From Thermosaccharophagus gerlachensis (GTDB lineage: Bacteria; Armatimonadota; Fervidibacteria; Fervidibacterales; Thermosaccharophagaceae), in contig JBGOEV010000011.1 of assembly GCA_041538025.1 (NCBI GenBank), forward strand, positions 1 to 59,670: 59,670 nucleotides of DNA. The letters are read 5' to 3'. Below are positions 8,660-15,673 of the stretch, in pieces (position 1 is the stretch's first letter; every line of letters starts with the position of its first letter). Both the position numbers and the translations under genes were made by a program. The notes beneath the pieces are model-generated. The model was not told the DNA's origin. It saw only the letters and a list, made by a program, of their open reading frames with translations, and did no database searches.

Positions 8660-11185
8660 ATGCACTGCAAGATTGCGCGAAAAAATGGGCAGGCTGTTAT
8701 AATCGCCGTCATGCTCATAACAGGTGTCGCACTTGTTAGTGCTGGCTTCGTAGCCTTTGTTGCTGGTTCACTTCACCATGCGAGGACATTAACTGGCAAA
8801 GCTTCTGGTAGGGAACTTGCAATGTATGGTATTGAATACGCAATGCAACAACTTTTAGCAGAAGGAGCGAATTGGCGCCCAATTGATCAGGGCTTGCCAT
8901 GGGATGCTTATGAAAAAAGACGAGGCTGGGATAAGGAGGGTTATGTCAAATTACCATCATCAAATGGTTATTTTCTGCTCCGTCTTTCCTTGCGGGACGA
9001 CGGCTATATTCAGATTGATTCAATTGGGAGACCCGAAGAAAGATCCCCAGTCTATTACAAAATTACTGCAATTGTTCCAAATCCGTTGATTCAATATGCA
9101 CTCTTCTTGACAGGCAGGAATATAAAACACTCCTTTGGTAGAGGGCAGATTGATTTTGACCGTGATGGAACCATCAGCCAACTTGAGGAAAATTCGTGCA
9201 AATTAGAAATAAATGGTGGAGTTTTTGTGAACGACAGTTTGTCAATCGTTAAGGATTCACTCCTTAAATTCCTGTTCAACCGAAATAAGGCAACAGATGG
9301 ATTGTTCGTAGCAGGTAAAATTGAGGTAAAGGATGCCAAAAGCATTGAATTATGTGATGAAAATGGCAACTTAATTGATGAAAGCAAACCGCCACAAGAT
9401 TCTGACTCCCCAAATTTTTGGATTTTTCCATTGAACAATATACCCCGCTACAGAGACGGCTACTACTATAGGAAAGCACAATTAATAGATTCAAGTGGAG
9501 TTGCCATTTACAGGCGTTTAAGACCTCTTCCTGCCCCAAGAATTATACGCTTCCTGCCCATAGGCACTGTAAATACGGTAGGTGGCATTATAACAGGCAG
9601 TGACATTCAAGCGTTGTATATTTGCATCAACAATGATGGTGACATTCAAAATGCCATCCATGGTGCACCATCAGGATCACCAGCACGAGTGCAACTGTGG
9701 GATTGGCTAAATGTGCCAGATATCAATGACCAAAGGAGAAATGACCCGAAAAGTGGCTGGTATATTCATCCTCCATCCGACCCATACCGCCGAAACCCAT
9801 CAATTGACAACACTCCTGCGGATTATCTCCGTTATGTCCCACCAGGGTGCGAGATTGAATTAAAAACTAACACAATAGAGATAAAAAGGCACGATGACCC
9901 AGACAAAGATGGCAGAATATGGGAAGACCCGATAAATGGTTCCGATGACGATGGGGATGGAAAAATTGATGAAGATCCGCCAATAATTTTATGTTCTCTT
10001 CCCGGTAACTTACCTCACCTTGTCATTTTCGCTGAGGGCAATGTGCGAATAAAAGGTCAAATAAATGCCTCATTAACTGTCATTTCAATGGGCTCAATTT
10101 ATATTGAAGGTTCTTTGAAAACCTTACACCCAACAACTCAACATATTGTGCTTCTTGCGAAACAAAATGTTTGTCTAAATACTACAGCACTTCTGCCACG
10201 CATAATTTCCTGCAATCTACCAGACAAAATCACCATACAGCCTGATAAGGGGCAATCTTGGGATAATGATACACTGCCTCTGCATTATGAATTTCCAGCA
10301 ATATCAAGTCAACCTGTTGAAATAATGTGGGAAATTCCAGATCCTGATTATTCTGGTTATAAGGTCGCGCTCACTTTGTTTCATAGCGGATCTGACGATA
10401 GCAATGGCTATTGCCCGATTGAAATTTACATTAATGGTTCCAAGAAATTTGATGGCGAACCTTTGTGCTATCCTGTAATTGATCCAGATAATGATGGAAA
10501 AATCGGGGAAGATCCGTCAAATAAAAAAGATGATGACAAAGATGGAAGAACTGACGAAGACCCCGGAACACCGCAAAGATGCTACTATAATGATTGTAAC
10601 CACGGCATTTATTGGATTGAGGGTTTACCACATAGCAAGTTTAGGTTTTCTGTGAAAGCAGGTGTGCCAAATGCAGATAACGATAACGATGGTAGAATAG
10701 ACGAAGACCCAATTGATGGCGTCGACAACGATAATGATGGAAAAGTTGACGAAGACCCTCCAGAACGCTCATACTGCCTTTCACGCTTTAAGGTTGAATT
10801 GCTTGACAGGAATGGCAATCCTTTGCCACTGTGGAAGATTGAGGTTAATGCCATAATTTATGCAGAGAGTGGTTGCTTTTTTATCCTGTCACCACCCTTC
10901 TTTGATAGTTCAAAAACAGGCACTGCAGCACAAAGATTTTTGCGTTTCAATTATTTTGACATCACAATAAATGGCACAATCGTCGAGTGGACAACACCCG
11001 AAACTATGGACAAAAATGCTGTAAAAATTCCAGATAAATTGGCATATCCCCTTTACGACAGCAATGGTAACCTTGTAAGATGGCGTCTCCCACTTTTCCG
11101 GTATAATCCGTTGACACTGTTTCAACATTACCCACCACTTTTGCCTGTTTCGCCTCGACCTATAATCATTTACTCAGGTCTGTAA
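8660..11185 (+). CDS. large pilin-assembly protein (GspK/PilX-like) with multiple calcium-loop-like repeats
   Basis: An 841-residue protein starting MHCKIARKNGQAVIIAVMLITG, with a basic leader ending in Gly and then a hydrophobic helix, as in GspK/PilX minor pilins; the Glu at +5 is absent (Gln-Ala-Val follows the Gly), which is also typical for GspK/PilX. The segment GRELAMYGIEYAMQQLLAEG matches the conserved region after the helix in PilX/GspK relatives. The ectodomain is beta-rich. Three tandem acidic pairs occur, near residues 415-440, 610-635 and 675-705 (for example DNDNDGRIDEDPIDG then DNDNDGKVDEDP). The ribosome site GAGGTGA lies at 8647-8653. It is last and largest of the pilin-like run. 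Confidence 0.75.
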   Translation: MHCKIARKNGQAVIIAVMLITGVALVSAGFVAFVAGSLHHARTLTGKASGRELAMYGIEYAMQQLLAEGANWRPIDQGLPWDAYEKRRGWDKEGYVKLPSSNGYFLLRLSLRDDGYIQIDSIGRPEERSPVYYKITAIVPNPLIQYALFLTGRNIKHSFGRGQIDFDRDGTISQLEENSCKLEINGGVFVNDSLSIVKDSLLKFLFNRNKATDGLFVAGKIEVKDAKSIELCDENGNLIDESKPPQDSDSPNFWIFPLNNIPRYRDGYYYRKAQLIDSSGVAIYRRLRPLPAPRIIRFLPIGTVNTVGGIITGSDIQALYICINNDGDIQNAIHGAPSGSPARVQLWDWLNVPDINDQRRNDPKSGWYIHPPSDPYRRNPSIDNTPADYLRYVPPGCEIELKTNTIEIKRHDDPDKDGRIWEDPINGSDDDGDGKIDEDPPIILCSLPGNLPHLVIFAEGNVRIKGQINASLTVISMGSIYIEGSLKTLHPTTQHIVLLAKQNVCLNTTALLPRIISCNLPDKITIQPDKGQSWDNDTLPLHYEFPAISSQPVEIMWEIPDPDYSGYKVALTLFHSGSDDSNGYCPIEIYINGSKKFDGEPLCYPVIDPDNDGKIGEDPSNKKDDDKDGRTDEDPGTPQRCYYNDCNHGIYWIEGLPHSKFRFSVKAGVPNADNDNDGRIDEDPIDGVDNDNDGKVDEDPPERSYCLSRFKVELLDRNGNPLPLWKIEVNAIIYAESGCFFILSPPFFDSSKTGTAAQRFLRFNYFDITINGTIVEWTTPETMDKNAVKIPDKLAYPLYDSNGNLVRWRLPLFRYNPLTLFQHYPPLLPVSPRPIIIYSGL
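10698..10761 (+). repeat. 64-bp dispersed repeat, copy 2 (calcium-loop coding)
   Basis: This is the partner of 6343-6406, with about 56 of 64 bases identical. The similarity extends over synonymous positions, so it reflects shared DNA ancestry rather than protein constraint alone. Confidence 0.7.
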
Positions 11186-11209
11186 AACGAAGCATGGGAG
11201 GGGGAGAAA

Positions 11210-11770
11210 ATGGGCAAAAAAGGAAAAATGATGGGGTTGTTTCTAATTACTCTCGTTATATCAACTGGCGCACTATGCGATTTGAAGAAGGGAGACATTG
11301 CACCTGAATTCTCGCTTGCGACCGTTAGTGGCGATTTGGTCTCACTAAAGCTTGACAAAAGTGGTAAGCAAATTAAACTTAAGGTGGGATTGAAATCAAT
11401 CTCAAATAAAAAGACACAAAAGCAGCTTAATTTTAAGGTTTTGCTCCTTACTTTCTCAACGACTTGGTGCCCTGGATGCCAACTACTTCGTGAAACCCTT
11501 ACAAAGCTCTGGAAACTTTATTCAAAAAAGGGCTTGCTCATAATCGCCATTTATGACGATGATCCAAAAGCAGTCAAAAGTTATGCAAAAATCCACAATA
11601 TACCATACATTGTTGCTATTGACAATAAAAGCGAAGTGACAATGAAATACAAAGTTGAGGCGTATCCAACGGTTTATTTTGTTGGTATCGGTGGGAAAAT
11701 AGTGGATGTTCCTGAGGATTATTCTGAGGCTTACCTTGCTAAATTAATTGAGAACTTCGGTGTAAAGTAA
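11210..11770 (+). CDS. exported thioredoxin-like (TlpA/ResA-type) protein
   Basis: A 186-residue protein with an N-terminal hydrophobic segment (GLFLITLVISTGALC; the Cys could be a lipobox, though the surrounding sequence is not ideal). GDIAPEFSLATVSGDLVSL is the typical start of the AhpC/TSA-Redoxin fold, and W86-C87-P88-G89-C90 is the redox-active CxxC. A cis-proline-like segment, VEAYPTVYFV, lies near residue 155. An unusual Lys-rich insertion (about residues 50-75) separates the first strand from the CxxC region. The ribosome site GGGAGGGGGAG is very strong. It follows the pilin operon closely and may be co-transcribed, perhaps for disulphide handling of exported proteins; that link is inference. 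Confidence 0.8.
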   Translation: MGKKGKMMGLFLITLVISTGALCDLKKGDIAPEFSLATVSGDLVSLKLDKSGKQIKLKVGLKSISNKKTQKQLNFKVLLLTFSTTWCPGCQLLRETLTKLWKLYSKKGLLIIAIYDDDPKAVKSYAKIHNIPYIVAIDNKSEVTMKYKVEAYPTVYFVGIGGKIVDVPEDYSEAYLAKLIENFGVK

Positions 11771-11780
11771 AAGAAATTTG

Positions 11781-11892
11781 GGCTTTGTTGCATAAATCGT
11801 TTGCGGTAGCCGTTCCTTTTCCTTCTTCCCTTGTTTTGTTAGACCTTTACACCTGCTTCCTTTGTTGCTATAATTGTTTGTGCAACAATGCC
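11781..11892. mobile_element. possible MITE-like relic with IS5/IS903-like terminal repeats
   Basis: The left end reads GGCTTTGTTGCATAAA (11781-11796). The right end, read on the minus strand from 11892, is GGCATTGTTGCACAAA; 14 of 16 bases match, making an imperfect terminal inverted repeat pair around a 112-bp non-coding stretch. GGCTTTGTTGxATAAA is, from memory, the terminal type of IS903-group IS5 elements. The 9-bp flanks (AGAAATTTG and GAAAATTGG) agree at 6 of 9, a weak target duplication at best. It lies between two convergent genes, so a structural or terminator role is the alternative. Confidence 0.35.
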
Positions 11893-11906
11893 GAAAATTG
11901 GCTAAC

Positions 11907-13070
11907 TTAGTCGCTGCCATAAAGCTGTTCAATGAGGAAGATACGCGTTAGGGCATTAAGCCATTTTTCCGCCAATTGCAGCTTCGTTAAATGGTGTAAT
12001 TTTGCATCTTCGTCAGTGATCTCAATTAGGATGTCATCTCTTGCCTTGATGGCAACTTTTGAGTCATCCTTCCAAATTTGCACTTCATATCTTTTAAGCC
12101 CTGCATCAAGCAACTTGTTCAATTTTTCTGCGACTTCTTTAGCCCTGCTTAAACCTGTTGAATTTTCGTTTATGGTTGCGAGTTTGCAGAAAACTGTTGT
12201 GCGCACTTTCACCACACCTACAGAAATATTGTCAATTTTCTCCTCCTCCGCAATTGCTTTTCCACCTGCAACTACAGTCCTTCTCACTATCGGGATGCCA
12301 AGCTGATTGAGTTTTTCTTTTATCCACCTTATTCTGTCGCTAAGTCCTGGGTGCGTAGATGTGTAAGCTTGCCATACTGTCTGCCCACCATAGCTTAGCG
12401 TCTCAATCCTCTCAAGCTTCTCAAAAACGGTGAGCATCCCGACAGGGTTGAAGCCAGCTTTAATCAAGTAATTTAAACCATAAGCATCAGCTTCTTGCTC
12501 AAACTTACGACTATAACCAAGCATGACAGCTTCAATTAAACTTCCAACAAACAAGGGTAATTGCCTTGCTATCTCCCTGCTCGAAGCAATAGAACCCACA
12601 ATCGCTGCAATTACTGCAGGTGTCCATTTCTTTTCGGCTTCTATTGCTTTAAGCGCGTGCCTTAAAACATTGTGGGCAATCTCGTGGGCAAGCACCGCTG
12701 CAATTTCATGTTCGCTATCAGTGATATTAATCAAGCCCTTTGTCAAGTATATGAATCCTCCGGGAAAAGCGAAAGCATTTGGCACTGGGCGCTCAATGAC
12801 TTTTACGGTGTATTTGATCTTTGGGCGCTCTGTGACAGATGCTATTTTTTGGGCAATGCTGTTAATTTTATTGAGCAATTCTGGGTCATTTACAATCTTC
12901 TCTTTCGCTTCGAGTGCCAGCGATGCCTGCTTACCAAGCTCAATTTCCTCTGGAGTAGCTTCTGGAGGGAAGTTTTCACCCCTCTTCTGCGCATTGCTCG
13001 AAACACAAACGCTTGCAAACGCTATCGTAGTCAACAACAGCAACGCAATTTTTCTTATCACGCTACTCAC
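11907..13070 (-). CDS. M48-family zinc metalloprotease, exported
   Basis: HEIAH lies at residues 129-133 (start at 13070) and the third zinc ligand Glu is in FEQEADAYG about 65 residues later, the M48 peptidase signature. A signal peptide is clear: IRKIALLLLTTIAFASVCVSSNAQ. GTG at 13070 with GGTGAT 6 nt upstream is preferred; the frame can extend to a TTG at 13103, but that has no good ribosome site. The C-terminal 150 residues are not recognisable as TPR repeats, so it is the simple periplasmic M48 type (BepA/YggG-like, a role in envelope protein quality control). It follows prcB in the same direction with a gap of about 50 nt. Confidence 0.85.
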   Translation of the reverse strand: MSSVIRKIALLLLTTIAFASVCVSSNAQKRGENFPPEATPEEIELGKQASLALEAKEKIVNDPELLNKINSIAQKIASVTERPKIKYTVKVIERPVPNAFAFPGGFIYLTKGLINITDSEHEIAAVLAHEIAHNVLRHALKAIEAEKKWTPAVIAAIVGSIASSREIARQLPLFVGSLIEAVMLGYSRKFEQEADAYGLNYLIKAGFNPVGMLTVFEKLERIETLSYGGQTVWQAYTSTHPGLSDRIRWIKEKLNQLGIPIVRRTVVAGGKAIAEEEKIDNISVGVVKVRTTVFCKLATINENSTGLSRAKEVAEKLNKLLDAGLKRYEVQIWKDDSKVAIKARDDILIEITDEDAKLHHLTKLQLAEKWLNALTRIFLIEQLYGSD

Positions 13071-13118
13071 ATTTATCACCACAAGTTTAGACGCTAAAGA
13101 CAAGCGTTTGGTATGCGC

Positions 13119-13910
13119 TTACGCTTTGTTCGTTAAACTCCTGCGCACCTCTTCAAGCAAATCGTTTGGTATCGTCATAATGCCGTCTTTTGTTATCGCT
13201 TTTGCGAGTGGCAGAACTTTATCAACACCTCCTGTTGCAGGGTCTATCCCTGATGCTATGTCAAGTGAGAGCATTGTCTCTCTTAGTGCGTCCTTAAGCT
13301 CCATCTCATGAAACGGGCATTTTGTGCGAACAATATAGTCAAGTGTGCCACGAATTCGCTCAGCACCAGAGCCAACAGCACCGTATTCTCGGCTCTCAAA
13401 CCTCGCTCCGAGGGCGTCATAGAAAAAGATGCGTCCTTCATCCCTTTTCAGGTCATATATGCTTACAATTGGCAAAAAACCAAAAGCACCTTGCATCAAC
13501 TCAGGTGCAGCGCTTACCAGAACCCTTGAAACCTCATTCAATTTCCCCTCAATGCTCAATTCCTGTAACTGGCTTCGTTCGTAGTATTTAAACGAATGCC
13601 TGAGCAAGCGCACTGCCTCAATTGCCCTCGCATATGAACCAGCAATGGCTATAAGTGTGTAGTCATCAAGCGCCATTATTTTTTCAGCTTCCTCAAAGAG
13701 TATAGTATTGCTTGCCATTGCTCGTCTATCAGCTATGTTCAACACTCCACCTTTAAACTTGACAGCTATAACCGTTGTGCCATGTGCTATTACATTCTCA
13801 AGGCAACTTTCTCCTTGAGTGCTCATTTGTGCTACTGTATTCACGGTTTTCTGAAACGGTTGATAACCGTGTCTTTCAAGCAACTTGATGAAATCACCAC
13901 TAATGCTCAT
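13119..13910 (-). CDS. prcB: 20S proteasome beta subunit
   Basis: This is a catalytic proteasome subunit. The propeptide ends ...ENVIAHG and the mature protein begins TTVIAV, so the catalytic threonine is exposed by cleavage after His-Gly. Counting from that Thr as 1, Asp is at 17 (IADRR) and Lys at 33 (EEAEK), the complete proteasome active-site triad. Length 263 residues from ATG 13910; a GTG at 13913 directly precedes it. The start lies only 6 nt after the UBact stop, with GGGGAG upstream inside the UBact coding end, so the two are coupled. The alpha subunit gene prcA, usually adjacent, is not in this window. It degrades proteins tagged with the Pup-like modifier. Confidence 0.93.
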   Translation of the reverse strand: MSISGDFIKLLERHGYQPFQKTVNTVAQMSTQGESCLENVIAHGTTVIAVKFKGGVLNIADRRAMASNTILFEEAEKIMALDDYTLIAIAGSYARAIEAVRLLRHSFKYYERSQLQELSIEGKLNEVSRVLVSAAPELMQGAFGFLPIVSIYDLKRDEGRIFFYDALGARFESREYGAVGSGAERIRGTLDYIVRTKCPFHEMELKDALRETMLSLDIASGIDPATGGVDKVLPLAKAITKDGIMTIPNDLLEEVRRSLTNKA

Positions 13911-13916
13911 CACTTA

Positions 13917-14093
13917 TCACTCCCCACTTCGCTGCCTATAGCGACGCGCTTCTCGAGGATCTATTCGGCGCATCCGTTCAAGCAATTCTCGTGTATCTGG
14001 AGGTTGAACATCGGGCGACCTTGGACCATCGTCGCCCTCCTTACGCTGTGGGATTGGCTCGCTCGGCAATTGACGGCGCACTTGCTCTGGCAT
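13917..14093 (-). CDS. ubact: prokaryotic ubiquitin-like modifier UBact
   Basis: A 58-residue protein read between dop and prcB. It begins MPEQVRRQLPSEPIPQ and ends RRYRQRSGE, the charged, disordered N-terminus and conserved C-terminal helix with terminal Gly-Glu that characterise UBact, the Pup-like modifier known from Nitrospirae and Armatimonadetes. The central PPDTRELLERMRRIDP segment is also typical. The terminal Glu means no deamidation is needed before ligation. The ribosome site GAGGGGGTG lies 6 nt before ATG 14093, and position between dop and prcB is the classic pup locus. Classical actinobacterial Pup also ends in a Gly-Gln/Glu pair, but this sequence matches UBact much better. Confidence 0.93.
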   Translation of the reverse strand: MPEQVRRQLPSEPIPQRKEGDDGPRSPDVQPPDTRELLERMRRIDPREARRYRQRSGE

Positions 14094-14124
14094 AACTTTT
14101 CACCCCCTCATCTTTTAGTTTGCT

Positions 14125-15633
14125 TTAACCTGTTGGCAACACTTTCAGAAGCCTCTCAAGCACAAATTCACCGTTTAGCAATTCCTCAATAATGGGCAAA
14201 CCATCAGCACCAACTAAGGAACGCATATCAATCTTTAACCTCTTCCCATCAACCAAAAGATTTGCTGTGCACCATGAGATGCTCTTCAGCAAAGAGGAGG
14301 AGTGGGTTACCAACCACCCTCGTATCAACGCTCTTGTATCCGTTGGTGGGTGAAAGATAGCGTGCTCAATTTCCTCATCGTTAACTATTCGCTTTGTCAT
14401 ACCCTTTGCCTCAAGCGCATAGTATAGCCCCTCATTCAAATCAACATTGTGGTATGCCAGATCAATCGCTTTGAGTTTATCACAATCTGCCCCTTCAGTT
14501 TCCTTGAACATCTCTATCAGCTGTAACTTGGCAACCCAATCAAGCCTATCACTCAAACCAAGTGGGTTGCTCTCAAGCATATCAAGCACATACTCCCACT
14601 CCCCTAACACCCATTTCAAATCCCCATCAGCTTTCGGGAACATCTTTTGGGCTGCCTCCAAGTAAAGCCGTTGTATGTCAATTGCGCTCATCCTCTTACC
14701 ATCATCCAGCTCAACAATCCAGCGCATTTCTTCATCCATTGAGATCTCGTGAAATGCTTTGACGGGGTTCGCGAGCTGTAACCACTTTGGGGCTCTCCAA
14801 CCATTTTCAAGCATCTCCACAACAACAGCAGTTGTGCCAACCTTTAGCGCTGTAGCATACTGGGACATATTTGCGTCTCCAGCGATTATGTGCAAACGCC
14901 TGTATTTGTGTTCGTCAGCATGTGGCTCATCTCTTGTGTTAAGTATTGGGCGGTGAAACTGTGTATCTGCACCTACAACGGAATCAAAGTGCTCAGCCCT
15001 CTGCGATAGCTGATACCTCACTTTCTTCCGACCTTTGTAACATGCCAGTTCACTCCCAACTTTGCCAGCACCAGTGAATATGATGCGAGTGCAAAGGAAT
15101 GGTATAAACGCTTCAGCAACTGCTTCAAATGGTATTGAGCGAAGCAAAAGGTAGTTTTCATGTGTGCCATAACTTGAGCCGTGGAAGTCAGTGTTGTTCT
15201 TAAACACCTTCACCATAACGCCTGCTTTGCGTGAGAACTCTTTTGCGCACATCAGCACAATTCGCTCACCGGCTTTATCGTGCGCCACCAAGTCCTTAAG
15301 CGTTCGGCACTCTGGCGTTGAATACTCTGGGTGGGCGTGGTCGTGATAAAGCCTTCCACCATTGGCTAAAACTTTGTTACATGGCTCAAACGCATCTGGT
15401 GACCTTGAGATGGTCTCCCTATCAAGCGCCTCTTCCCTTGGGTCTACAGCAAGGTCTTTCACATAAAAGCCTCTCATATCTCTCCTTGGCGACTCGTTTG
15501 AGTAATCCCATGAGCCAAAGGCTTTGTAAGGGTAGCTTTCAATGATTGCCTTTACAGCGCAAGCGAGGTCAACCAGTGTGCAATTTTCAACGAACACTCC
15601 GTATTCTGTTTCAAGCCCAAAGAACATCCCCAC
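14125..15633 (-). CDS. dop: Dop-type deamidase/depupylase (Pup ligase family)
   Basis: A 502-residue carboxylate-amine ligase-like enzyme. GLETEYG at the N-terminus carries the metal-binding Glu. RLYHDHAHPEYSTPEC (about 94-109) carries the catalytic Asp98 in the DHAHPEY form typical of Dop; PafA usually has DVGSHPEY. FKNNTDFHGSSYGTHENYLL, LSQRAEHF and NTRDEPHAD are ATP and metal-binding motifs shared by the family. Because its UBact partner ends in Glu, deamidation is not needed here and removal of UBact from substrates is the likely role. No second family member (PafA ligase) is in the window, so ligase activity cannot be excluded. GTG at 15633 follows AGATGAAGGGA. It lies 31 nt before UBact. 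Confidence 0.88.
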   Translation of the reverse strand: MGMFFGLETEYGVFVENCTLVDLACAVKAIIESYPYKAFGSWDYSNESPRRDMRGFYVKDLAVDPREEALDRETISRSPDAFEPCNKVLANGGRLYHDHAHPEYSTPECRTLKDLVAHDKAGERIVLMCAKEFSRKAGVMVKVFKNNTDFHGSSYGTHENYLLLRSIPFEAVAEAFIPFLCTRIIFTGAGKVGSELACYKGRKKVRYQLSQRAEHFDSVVGADTQFHRPILNTRDEPHADEHKYRRLHIIAGDANMSQYATALKVGTTAVVVEMLENGWRAPKWLQLANPVKAFHEISMDEEMRWIVELDDGKRMSAIDIQRLYLEAAQKMFPKADGDLKWVLGEWEYVLDMLESNPLGLSDRLDWVAKLQLIEMFKETEGADCDKLKAIDLAYHNVDLNEGLYYALEAKGMTKRIVNDEEIEHAIFHPPTDTRALIRGWLVTHSSSLLKSISWCTANLLVDGKRLKIDMRSLVGADGLPIIEELLNGEFVLERLLKVLPTG

Positions 15634-15673
15634 AGTTTCCCTTCATCTCCTTTAGGCGCCCACTATAAACAGC

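Noticed and set aside
6343..10761. A CRISPR-like or minisatellite array in the pilin genes
   Set aside because: The repeats are in-frame coding cassettes for acidic loops, irregularly spaced by hundreds to thousands of bases, with no spacers.
11907..13070. The gene after prcB as a divergent prcA
   Set aside because: It has a signal peptide and an M48 HEIAH/Glu zinc site, and no proteasome alpha-subunit features.
12523..13311. A 262-residue plus-strand open frame opposite the M48 and prcB genes
   Set aside because: It is antisense to two clearly recognisable genes and has Ser/Ala-rich shadow composition without family motifs.
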